DNA of 5,173 bases from an uncultured Sphingomonadales bacterium (GTDB lineage Bacteria; Pseudomonadota; Alphaproteobacteria; Sphingomonadales; Sphingomonadaceae): the NCBI GenBank assembly GCA_903911985.1, contig CAIWFP010000507.1, positions 1 through 5,173 of the forward strand. Direction: 5' to 3'. The position numbers were made by a program, and so were the translations under genes. The notes below the pieces were generated by a model. The model saw only the letters and a list, made by a program, of their open reading frames with translations, did no database searches and was not told the DNA's origin. Positions 1-5,173 of the stretch are shown here, one piece after another; within the stretch, counting starts at the first letter, position 1; every line of letters starts with the position of its first letter.

Positions 1-1257
1 GCCGACGATCGCCTTGAAGGGGCCGCTGTTATAATCGAAGCGCACATCCTGGTTGAAGGAGTGGAACGTCGAATCATAGCCAATCTGGCAGAGCGACAGC
101 GGCGTGCCATCGCAATCGGTCTGGGTCTGCTGATAAAGGCCGCCGTCATAGCCGGTGACCGAAATCAGCTTCAGGCTGTCGCTGAGCCTGATCTTGGCAT
201 TGAACACCACGCCATTGGCCTGGGTGCGGGCGATGCCCACGCTGTTGGCCTGGATCTGGTTGATGCCCAGGCCATTGCCGGACTGGCTGTAGGTTCCGGG
301 CAGCAGCCCCGCGCCATCCGGGCCGAGCGCGCCGAACAGGGCGCCGAGCAGGAAGTTGGGGCTGGTGTAATCAACCAGATCGCTGGTCTTCGACTGGCCG
401 GTGGGCTGGGGCGTTGCCGTGCCGCCCTTGTTGCGGGCGAAATAGCCCTTGAGGCTGAGATCGACGCTGTCGCTGGGGCGGAAGCGGATGGTGATGCGCC
501 CGCCATAGCTTTCGGTGCCGCCCGGGCTGATGCCGGAGTTGAGGTTGAGCCCGCCCGCGCCAAAAGCGGCGACCGTGCTCGGGCCAGCGGGAAGCACATT
601 GTGCATATAGGGATCGGAATTGACATAGGTGCCGGAGATGCGGACGCCCAGCTTGCCCTCGACAGGGGTGAACTCCAGCGCGCCTTCGCCATGGATCCGG
701 TTGTAGGTGCCATAGCCGACGGTGGCATAGCCCGTGGTGCCGTGGAGCGAGGGAGCCTTGGTGTTGAAGTTGATCGCGCCGCCGGTGGTGTTGCGGCCAT
801 AGAGCGTGCCCTGCGGCCCGCGAACCACCTCGACCTGCTGAAGATCATAAAGCTGCTGGCCATGCGAGGCGCGGAACGCCTGATAGACCTCGTCGACATA
901 GACGCCGACCGGCGAGGCGGCATTGGCGTTGAATTCGGTGCCCACACCGATGCCGCGAACCGAGAAATTCGGCTGCTGCTCGCCATAGGGCGAGGAGACC
1001 TGCAGGTTGGGCATGGTGTTGTTCAGGTCGTTCGACGCGAAGACGCCCTTGCTTTGCAGCGCGGCGGAGGAAATCGCCGAGACGGAAACCGGCACACTCT
1101 GCAGATTTTCCGAACGCTTGGTCGCGGTTACAACGATGTCGGCAATGCCGGAAACCTGAACGTCACGGGCTGGTGCCCCTTCCGCGAAAACCGGGCTCGA
1201 AATGCCCGCGGCGATGGCCAGCACGCTGACAGCACGCAGTGTCTTGAACGCCTTCAT
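1..1257 (-). CDS. TonB-dependent outer-membrane receptor, N-terminal part (3' end off left edge)
   Basis: An uninterrupted minus-strand frame of 419 codons runs from the ATG at 1257-1255 to the left edge with no stop. Family members are usually about 700-850 aa, so roughly half is present. Residues 1-25 form a signal peptide: a basic start (MKAFKTLR), a hydrophobic core and a VFA|E cleavage site. A TonB box, DIVVTATKR, follows at residues 40-48. The plug domain covers about residues 50-170, with typical motifs: SVPVSVSAI, FSVRGIG (98-104), VGVYVDEVY (117-125) and VEVVRGPQGTLYGRNTTGGAIN (142-163, the strongest family signature). The beta-barrel begins after about residue 170 with alternating aromatic/glycine strands. 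The protein would sit in the outer membrane and take up a ligand using TonB-ExbBD energy. It is transcribed divergently from the reductase/aldehyde dehydrogenase pair, so uptake of that pathway's substrate is inferred. A siderophore or another ligand cannot be excluded. The start is supported by a GAGGAG ribosome binding site 7 nt upstream. Confidence 0.93.
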   Translation of the reverse strand, partial: MKAFKTLRAVSVLAIAAGISSPVFAEGAPARDVQVSGIADIVVTATKRSENLQSVPVSVSAISSAALQSKGVFASNDLNNTMPNLQVSSPYGEQQPNFSVRGIGVGTEFNANAASPVGVYVDEVYQAFRASHGQQLYDLQQVEVVRGPQGTLYGRNTTGGAINFNTKAPSLHGTTGYATVGYGTYNRIHGEGALEFTPVEGKLGVRISGTYVNSDPYMHNVLPAGPSTVAAFGAGGLNLNSGISPGGTESYGGRITIRFRPSDSVDLSLKGYFARNKGGTATPQPTGQSKTSDLVDYTSPNFLLGALFGALGPDGAGLLPGTYSQSGNGLGINQIQANSVGIARTQANGVVFNAKIRLSDSLKLISVTGYDGGLYQQTQTDCDGTPLSLCQIGYDSTFHSFNQDVRFDYNSGPFKAIVG

Positions 1258-1264
1258 GTGGTCT

Positions 1265-1270
1265 CTCCTC
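1265..1270 (-). promoter_or_regulatory. Ribosome binding site of the TonB-dependent receptor
   Basis: The minus strand reads GAGGAG here, with 7 nt before the ATG at 1257. This fixes the start that also gives the clean signal peptide. Confidence 0.7.
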
Positions 1271-1301
1271 TTCCCTGCAGCGACGCCTCGATCTGATTCT
1301 T

Positions 1302-1324
1302 TTTGCGTGACCTTGATACGCAAA
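1302..1324. promoter_or_regulatory. Inverted repeat, candidate operator in the divergent promoter region
   Basis: TTTGCGT (1302-1308) and ACGCAAA (1318-1324) are perfect 7-bp inverted arms separated by 9 nt. The site lies between the divergent receptor and reductase genes and overlaps the receptor's predicted -10 and start of transcription. The arm spacing fits a dimeric regulator contacting successive major grooves, but the regulator family cannot be named from this site, and no regulator gene is in the window. On the plus strand the left arm also contains TTGCGT (1303-1308), which sits 17 nt before TAGGTT (1326-1331). This is a weak candidate promoter for the reductase operon that would place the site inside it as well. 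Confidence 0.4.
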
Positions 1325-1349
1325 CTAGGTTAGGGAGAGAGAAAGTCAA
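1322..1349 (-). promoter_or_regulatory. Putative sigma70-type promoter of the receptor gene
   Basis: On the minus strand, TTGACT (1349-1344) matches the -35 consensus at 5 of 6 positions. A 16-nt spacer follows, then TAGTTT (1327-1322) as a weaker -10 that keeps the key first T, second A and last T. Transcription would begin near 1315, giving a leader of about 58 nt. The -10 overlaps one arm of the inverted repeat at 1302-1324, which suggests repression by a bound regulator. This is motif matching by eye, not an experimentally known promoter. Confidence 0.45.
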
Positions 1350-1418
1350 CATCTTTACGAGTTGCGCATCCAAGCCACCGGCACCAGTCGGGATGCGGCG
1401 GCCCGGGAGTTTCGCCAT

Positions 1419-1423
1419 GGGAG
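1419..1423 (+). promoter_or_regulatory. Probable ribosome binding site of the reductase
   Basis: GGGAG lies 10 nt before the ATG at 1434. The spacing is slightly long, but no similarly good site precedes the alternative TTG at 1362, so this helps select the ATG as the start. Confidence 0.45.
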
Positions 1424-1433
1424 TGACCACAGG

Positions 1434-2483
1434 ATGAACCTGCTGAAAAAGCTGCTTGCGCGCAAGCCGCTAAGTCGGGTCCGGATAGCCGGTGGCGAGG
1501 TGGAATTCGAGGTTGGCCGCAACAAGACCGTGCTGGAAAGCGCGCTTGAAAACGGGCTGGCCTACCCGCATGATTGCACCGTGGGAACCTGCGGCGCCTG
1601 CCGCACGCGGCTGCTGTCCGGCAAGGTCGATGCCATCACGCCCTTTGGCTACACACTGAGCCGCGAGGAGCTTGAGGCGGGATATATCCTTGCCTGTCAG
1701 GCGGTGCCCGAAACCGATCTCGAAATTGCCGTGGAACTGGGCGAGGGCGGCCAAACGCTGCGCACAACGGCCCGGCTGGTTGCCCTGCGCGAGCTGACGC
1801 ATGACATCCGCGAGGCGAGCTGGGAGGCGGAGGCAAAGCTGTCCTATCGCGCCGGCCAGTATATGAACGTCACCTGGCCCGGCGCACCGGGGCCGCGCTC
1901 CTATTCGTTCAGCGGCGCGCCGGTGGAGGGCGGGACAACCCGGCTCACCACCTTCATCCGCAAGGTTCCCGGCGGCGCCTTTACCGAGCGCCTGTTCGGC
2001 GAGGACATGAGCGCGGTGCCTTTCGCGATCGATGGCCCCCACGGCGGCTTCTGGCTGCGCGAGGGCGAGGGCCCGATCCTGTTGATCAGCGGCGGCAGCG
2101 GGCTGTCGCCGCTGATGAGCCTGCTTTCCGACGCGGTGGCCCACGGCGTGGCGCGCGACGCGGTGCTGCTGTTTGGCGGGCGTGCCGAGCGGGATCTCTA
2201 TTGCCTCGACGAAATAGCCGGGATTGCCGGGCAATGGCGGGGCAGCTTTGATTTCCGGCCGGTCCTGTCCGAGGTTGAAACGCCGGGGCGCCGCTTTGGC
2301 ATGGTAACCGGCGAAATCGCCGATGCCATTGCCACGCTGGGCGGTGTGGCCGGGCTTCAGGCCTATCTGTGTGGCCCGCCCGGCATGATCGACGCCGGTG
2401 TCGCCGCACTGGTTGCGGCCGGCGTGCCGCTGGGCGATATCCATTACGACAAGTTTACCGACGCAAGCACCCGGACCGGCTAA
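1434..2483 (+). CDS. 2Fe-2S ferredoxin / FAD / NAD(P)H oxidoreductase, electron-transfer component of a XylMA/CymA-type hydroxylase
   Basis: This 349-aa protein would carry electrons from NAD(P)H through FAD and a 2Fe-2S cluster to a membrane hydroxylase. Domain order is that of XylA. An N-terminal plant-type ferredoxin (about 15-103) has cluster ligands Cys48, Cys53, Cys56 and Cys88 (PHDCTVGTCGAC ... LACQ). An FAD-binding barrel (about 108-208) carries RSYSF at 155-159. An NAD(P)-binding domain (about 212-345) carries GGSGLSP at 220-226, DLYCLDEI at 254-261 and CGPPGMID at 313-320. XylA of the TOL plasmid, as I recall it, is 350 aa and begins with a similar short basic N-terminus, matching MNLLKKLL here. 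The frame stays open upstream to a TTG at 1362, but the extra 24 residues are outside the ferredoxin fold and lack a good ribosome site. The aldehyde dehydrogenase follows after 30 nt, probably in the same operon. The likely partner is the convergent membrane hydroxylase at the right edge, an inference from family pairing. A role with another oxygenase is possible. Confidence 0.9.
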   Translation: MNLLKKLLARKPLSRVRIAGGEVEFEVGRNKTVLESALENGLAYPHDCTVGTCGACRTRLLSGKVDAITPFGYTLSREELEAGYILACQAVPETDLEIAVELGEGGQTLRTTARLVALRELTHDIREASWEAEAKLSYRAGQYMNVTWPGAPGPRSYSFSGAPVEGGTTRLTTFIRKVPGGAFTERLFGEDMSAVPFAIDGPHGGFWLREGEGPILLISGGSGLSPLMSLLSDAVAHGVARDAVLLFGGRAERDLYCLDEIAGIAGQWRGSFDFRPVLSEVETPGRRFGMVTGEIADAIATLGGVAGLQAYLCGPPGMIDAGVAALVAAGVPLGDIHYDKFTDASTRTG

Positions 2484-2494
2484 AGCCGCGCCGC

Positions 2495-2504
2495 AGGAGA
2501 GGAG
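2495..2504 (+). promoter_or_regulatory. Ribosome binding site of the aldehyde dehydrogenase
   Basis: AGGAGAGGAG contains two overlapping Shine-Dalgarno cores, the nearer ending 9 nt before the ATG at 2514. It lies in the 30-nt gap after the reductase stop, which supports translation from a shared mRNA. Confidence 0.75.
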
Positions 2505-2513
2505 TGGAATATC

Positions 2514-3953
2514 ATGACACGCAGCAGAGACAGTTTCTTCATCGGCAACGAATGGGTGAAGCCCGCCAGTCAGCGGCGCTTTACGCTGATCAACGCTTCC
2601 ACCGAGGAGGTGATCGGCACGGCGCCCGAGGGTGTCGAGGCCGATATTGATGCGGCCGTGGCCGCCGCGAGGCGGGCGCTGGTCTCGCCGGAATGGGCCA
2701 ATAGCACACCGGCGGAGCGCGCCGCGGTGATGGAACGCTTCATGGCCGCCATTGCCGCGCGCGGCCCCGCCATTGCCGAGGCGGTCAGCGCCCAGAACGG
2801 CATGCCGATTGCTCTGAGCGGAATGTTGGAGGGGCAGTTTAGCGCGGGCGTCGTGCAATATTACGCGCAACTCGCCAAGACCCTCGGGGCAGCGGATATC
2901 CGTCCGTCGCAGATGGGCAAGGAGACCTTGGTCGAGCGCACCCCGGTTGGCGTGGTTGCGGCGATCGTGCCGTGGAATTTCCCCGTAACGCTGGCGCTCA
3001 ACAAGATCGCCCCGGCCATGGCCGCCGGATGCACGTTGGTGATCAAGCCTTCGCCGGGGACGATTCTGGACAGCTATCTGCTGGCCGAGGCCGCGCTGGA
3101 GGCGGGGGTTCCCGCGGGCGTGCTCAACTGGGTGGCCGCGGACCGCGAGGTTGGCGCCTATCTGGTCAGCCATCCCGGGGTGGACAAGGTTGCCTTCACC
3201 GGATCAACCGGCGCGGGCCGCGCGATTGCCCGGGCTTGCGGTGAATTGCTGCGCCCGGCGACGCTGGAACTGGGCGGCAAGTCGGCGGCGATCCTTCTGC
3301 CCGATGCCGATATCGGCGCTTTCCTGCAGGGCGTGCCGATGGCCTGCATGCTCAACAACGGGCAGGCCTGCTACAATGGCACGCGCATTCTGGCGCCGAA
3401 AAGCCGCTATGGCGAGGTGGTTGAGGCGCTGGTGCAGTTTGCCGGGGCACTGGTTGTTGGTGACGCGCTTGACCCTGGCACCCATGTCGGCCCGATGGCG
3501 TCGGCGGCGCATCGCGACAAGGTCGAGAGCTATATCGCCATCGGCAAGGGCGAGGCCAAGCTGGTGGCAGGTGGCGGGCGACCCAAGGCGGCGAGCCGTG
3601 GCTGGTTTGTCGAACCGACGGTCTTCGCCGAAGTCGACAATGGCGCGCGCATTGCCCAGGAGGAAATCTTCGGGCCGGTGCTGTCGGTCATCGCCTATGA
3701 TGGCGAGGACGAGGCGGTGCGCATTGCCAATGACAGCCAGTTTGGCCTTGGCGGTTCGGTATGGAGCGCGGACAGCGCCCATGCCGCCGATGTCGCCCGC
3801 AAGGTGCAGAGCGGCACCGTTGGCGTCAATGGCTACATGCCCTCGCTGGGCTCGCCGTTCGGCGGGGTCAAGGCGAGCGGGCTTGGCCGCGAATTCGGCC
3901 CGGAGGCGGTCAGCGCCTATCAGAACGTTAAATCCATCTATGTGATGGGCTGA
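2514..3953 (+). CDS. NAD(P)+-dependent aldehyde dehydrogenase (ALDH superfamily)
   Basis: A full-length 479-aa cytoplasmic aldehyde dehydrogenase, oxidising an aldehyde to a carboxylic acid. It starts with FFIGNEWV (8-15), typical of the family. Key residues are all present: Asn155 in PWNFP, Lys178 in IKPSP, the cofactor-binding FTGSTGAG (228-235), general-base Glu252 in LELGGKS and nucleophile Cys286 in NNGQACYNGTR. The 34-residue spacing from Glu252 to Cys286 is the family norm. EEIFGPVLSV and the C-terminal PFGGVKASGLGRE are also present. Overall it resembles the branch of ALDHs around mycobacterial AldA/Rv0768 more than TOL-plasmid benzaldehyde dehydrogenase XylC, judged from remembered sequences. 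KPSPGT has Gly182 where many relatives have Glu (KPSPET), a small oddity near the cofactor site. Its place 30 nt after the reductase, with a hydroxylase nearby, suggests it acts on the aldehyde made from the hydroxylated substrate. The exact substrate and NAD/NADP preference are not determinable here. The operon ends at the terminator 20 nt past the stop. Confidence 0.94.
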   Translation: MTRSRDSFFIGNEWVKPASQRRFTLINASTEEVIGTAPEGVEADIDAAVAAARRALVSPEWANSTPAERAAVMERFMAAIAARGPAIAEAVSAQNGMPIALSGMLEGQFSAGVVQYYAQLAKTLGAADIRPSQMGKETLVERTPVGVVAAIVPWNFPVTLALNKIAPAMAAGCTLVIKPSPGTILDSYLLAEAALEAGVPAGVLNWVAADREVGAYLVSHPGVDKVAFTGSTGAGRAIARACGELLRPATLELGGKSAAILLPDADIGAFLQGVPMACMLNNGQACYNGTRILAPKSRYGEVVEALVQFAGALVVGDALDPGTHVGPMASAAHRDKVESYIAIGKGEAKLVAGGGRPKAASRGWFVEPTVFAEVDNGARIAQEEIFGPVLSVIAYDGEDEAVRIANDSQFGLGGSVWSADSAHAADVARKVQSGTVGVNGYMPSLGSPFGGVKASGLGREFGPEAVSAYQNVKSIYVMG

Positions 3954-3972
3954 AGCGCCACACATCACGCAT

Positions 3973-4015
3973 AAATAAGGGGCGCGGTCATCTGCTGACC
4001 GCGCCCCTTATTTTT
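3973..4015. terminator. Bidirectional rho-independent terminator between convergent genes
   Basis: The left arm 3973-3990 and right arm 3996-4013 are perfect 18-bp complements around a 5-nt loop (TCTGC). The inner 12 bp are GC-rich (GGGGCGCGGTCA) and the outer bases are A/T. On the plus strand the stem ends in a run of T (4011-4015). On the minus strand the A-rich left flank becomes TTATTTAT. It therefore ends the reductase/aldehyde dehydrogenase transcript 20 nt after its stop and also the hydroxylase transcript arriving from the right. Confidence 0.93.
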
Positions 4016-4021
4016 GTCCCC

Positions 4022-4075
4022 GATCAGGTGGGGAATATCGGGCGGCCCAGATCAGGCGGCCCAGATCAGGTGGGG
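4022..4075. repeat. Short tandem repeat, 14-bp period, running into the hydroxylase stop codon
   Basis: Two perfect adjacent copies of GGCGGCCCAGATCA occupy 4041-4054 and 4055-4068. The core GATCAGG recurs at 4022, 4050 and 4064, with a degenerate version (TATCGGG) at 4036, so four phases spaced by 14 bp are visible. The 12-mer GATCAGGTGGGG is found both at 4022-4033 and at 4064-4075, exactly three periods apart. The TGA stop of the minus-strand hydroxylase (4068-4066) lies inside one unit. Replication slippage or duplication of the gene's 3' end is the simplest origin. Confidence 0.7.
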
Positions 4076-5173
4076 GAGTGGCTGGCCGCCTCCGCGCTGT
4101 CGTCAAACCAGTCGGGCCAGCCGGCACGACGGTTTTGTTCACGGGCGAGAGCCCGCTCCTGCGGGTTGGCCAGTTCATTGTCCCAGCGCCTGAGCGCCGG
4201 CTTGATCACCCGATTGTGCCACAGCGGCGGGATCAGCGCCGAAAAGAAGCAGACGAAGACCGACGGCATCGGGATCCACTTGAGGTCGGGCTTCAGCTCG
4301 TGGAAGGCCGCGTAGCTGTTGGTGTGGTGATCGGCATGATTGGTGATTTCAAAGCCGAGGATGCGCGATAGCGGCTTGAAGTGGTTCCACACATGGCGGC
4401 GGTCGATCTGGCCGCCATCCACGCGGATGAGACCATAGTGCTGGAAATAGTTGAAGCTTTCGACCCAGAAGCGGGCGCCAACCATGCCGGCAAGGACGAG
4501 GGCGACAGCGGCCCAGCCGCCGATGGCATAGACGATCGACTGGAAGATGACCTGTGCCAGAACCGCCTTCCACAGGCGATGGCCGATGCTCCAGCGGCCC
4601 TTGCCCATCTTCTCGAGATTATCGCTCTCCGAACGCCAGGATTCGCGGGTCGATACTATCACGGCGCGGGGGGTGAAGGCATAGAGGCTGGTGCCGCGCG
4701 GGGCAGTGTCGCCATCATGGCTGGTTGCGACATGGATGTGATGACCGACAACATGGGCGATTTCGCGCGTGCAATCGAGATAGCAGACCTGCGCGTAACG
4801 GCCGACAAAGCGCCGCAGCTTGCCGCGCTGGTGGTAGAGTTCATGCGTGGCGGGAACCAGCGGGATCACGCTGAGCCAGGCGCAGGAGGCGATGACGCCG
4901 GCATATTGCCAGCCAGTCGCGCCGGGATTGCGGGCGACCCAGAGGGCCGCGAAAAGGTAGATCACCGGCCCCAGCAGCGAGCAGAGCCAGGCCGGAATAT
5001 CGGCCAGCGCCTTGTTCTTCATCCGCCGTGTGGCAAAATCATTGGGCAAAATGGAATCGATCAGGCCCAGAACGGGCAGGCTGGCGATGCCGAGGAAAAC
5101 CCATGACCCGCCGACGAGAAAGCTGGCGATTACTGCGAGTTGCAGGAAAACGCCCAGATAATAGCGCCCGTAA
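4066..5173 (-). CDS. Integral-membrane di-iron hydroxylase, XylM/CymAa-like (AlkB family); start codon off right edge
   Basis: An open minus-strand frame runs from the right edge (first full codon 5172-5170) to TGA at 4068-4066, 368 codons. It would hydroxylate a methyl group of a hydrophobic substrate using O2 and reductase-supplied electrons in the inner membrane. Histidine boxes that bind the two irons are intact, numbered from the first codon visible: HELYH 110-114, HVVGHH 140-145 and HADHH 279-283. NYFQHYG (241-247) is the family signature. Hydrophobic segments lie at about 6-42, 57-80, 88-110, 203-237 and 302-323. Compared from memory with TOL-plasmid XylM (369 aa), both ends match: the visible YGRYYL resembles TLRYYL near the XylM N-terminus, and the C-terminal WDNELANPQERALA...AGWPDW resembles its tail. 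So only a few residues are missing. An internal TTG at 5049 would delete the first membrane segment and is not the start. Substrate (xylene, p-cymene, another methyl aromatic or a terpenoid) is unknown. Upstream genes of its transcript lie off the window. Confidence 0.93.
   Translation of the reverse strand, partial: YGRYYLGVFLQLAVIASFLVGGSWVFLGIASLPVLGLIDSILPNDFATRRMKNKALADIPAWLCSLLGPVIYLFAALWVARNPGATGWQYAGVIASCAWLSVIPLVPATHELYHQRGKLRRFVGRYAQVCYLDCTREIAHVVGHHIHVATSHDGDTAPRGTSLYAFTPRAVIVSTRESWRSESDNLEKMGKGRWSIGHRLWKAVLAQVIFQSIVYAIGGWAAVALVLAGMVGARFWVESFNYFQHYGLIRVDGGQIDRRHVWNHFKPLSRILGFEITNHADHHTNSYAAFHELKPDLKWIPMPSVFVCFFSALIPPLWHNRVIKPALRRWDNELANPQERALAREQNRRAGWPDWFDDSAEAASHSPT

Noticed and set aside
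61..1296. A 411-codon plus-strand open frame opposite the receptor gene
   Set aside because: Its translation is low-complexity (Ala, Gly, Arg, Asp, Ile rich) with no domain, and it lies antisense to a convincing receptor with signal peptide and plug motifs. High GC at third codon positions creates such frames.
1362..1433. N-terminal extension of the reductase from a TTG codon
   Set aside because: The added 24 residues do not belong to the ferredoxin domain. The ATG at 1434 gives a 349-aa protein matching XylA in length and start.
1258..1433. A small RNA, riboswitch or extra small gene in the divergent intergenic region
   Set aside because: Apart from the promoter and inverted repeat I see no riboswitch-like fold, no terminator and no credible short gene with its own ribosome binding site.
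1470..3173. A 567-codon minus-strand open frame spanning the reductase and aldehyde dehydrogenase
   Set aside because: It crosses two well-supported plus-strand genes and their intergenic gap and shows no family motif. Antisense shadow.
3151..3945. Plus- and minus-strand frames of about 250-260 codons inside the aldehyde dehydrogenase
   Set aside because: The sequences are Arg/Ala/Trp/Ser-rich out-of-frame readings with no recognisable domain, overlapping a full-length enzyme with intact catalytic residues.
4066..5049. Hydroxylase starting at the internal TTG (5049-5047), giving 327 aa
   Set aside because: The frame remains open to the right edge and the preceding 41 codons encode the first membrane segment and XylM-like N-terminal residues. 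The true start is outside the window.
4381..5106. A 241-codon plus-strand open frame opposite the membrane hydroxylase
   Set aside because: Antisense to a gene with all histidine boxes. No domain and no credible ribosome binding site noticed.
1..5173. CRISPR array, tRNA/rRNA, insertion sequence or transposase
   Set aside because: No spaced direct repeats of CRISPR type, no RNA gene signatures, no terminal inverted repeats and no transposase motifs were found on either strand. The only tandem repeat is the short 14-bp array.

Overview
The window looks like chromosomal or plasmid DNA from a high-GC alphaproteobacterium, most likely a sphingomonad (Novosphingobium/Sphingobium/Sphingopyxis type). 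This is an inference from strong GC bias at third codon positions, the long spurious antisense reading frames that such bias creates, and a TonB-dependent receptor of the sphingomonad style with a VVTATKR-like TonB box. No marker gene fixes the taxonomy.

Layout: (1) Positions 1-1257, minus strand: the N-terminal half of a TonB-dependent outer-membrane receptor whose 3' end lies off the left edge. (2) Positions 1258-1433: a 176-nt divergent intergenic region with a good sigma70-like promoter for the receptor and a 7-9-7 inverted repeat that overlaps its -10 region, a plausible operator. (3) Positions 1434-2483, plus strand: a 349-aa ferredoxin-NAD(P)H reductase of the XylA/CymAb type. (4) Positions 2514-3953, plus strand, 30 nt downstream: a 479-aa aldehyde dehydrogenase with all catalytic residues. 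(5) Positions 3954-4065: a convergent intergenic region with a perfect 18-bp-stem bidirectional terminator and a 14-bp-period repeat array that runs into the stop codon of the next gene. (6) Positions 4066 to the right edge, minus strand: an almost complete integral-membrane di-iron hydroxylase of the XylM/CymAa branch of the AlkB family. Its start codon lies just off the window.

Taken together this is a catabolic module. The receptor may import a hydrophobic substrate. The membrane hydroxylase, fed electrons by the 2Fe-2S/FAD reductase, would oxidise a methyl group (on an aromatic such as xylene or p-cymene, a terpenoid, or a similar compound) to an alcohol. The aldehyde dehydrogenase would oxidise the derived aldehyde to the acid. 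The alcohol dehydrogenase expected between these steps is not in the window. The unusual point is the arrangement: hydroxylase and reductase, usually adjacent and co-directional (xylMA, cymAaAb), are on opposite strands and converge on a shared terminator, with the reductase grouped with the aldehyde dehydrogenase and opposite a receptor. The enzyme families are known. I see no evidence of a wholly new system, and the substrate cannot be read from the sequence.
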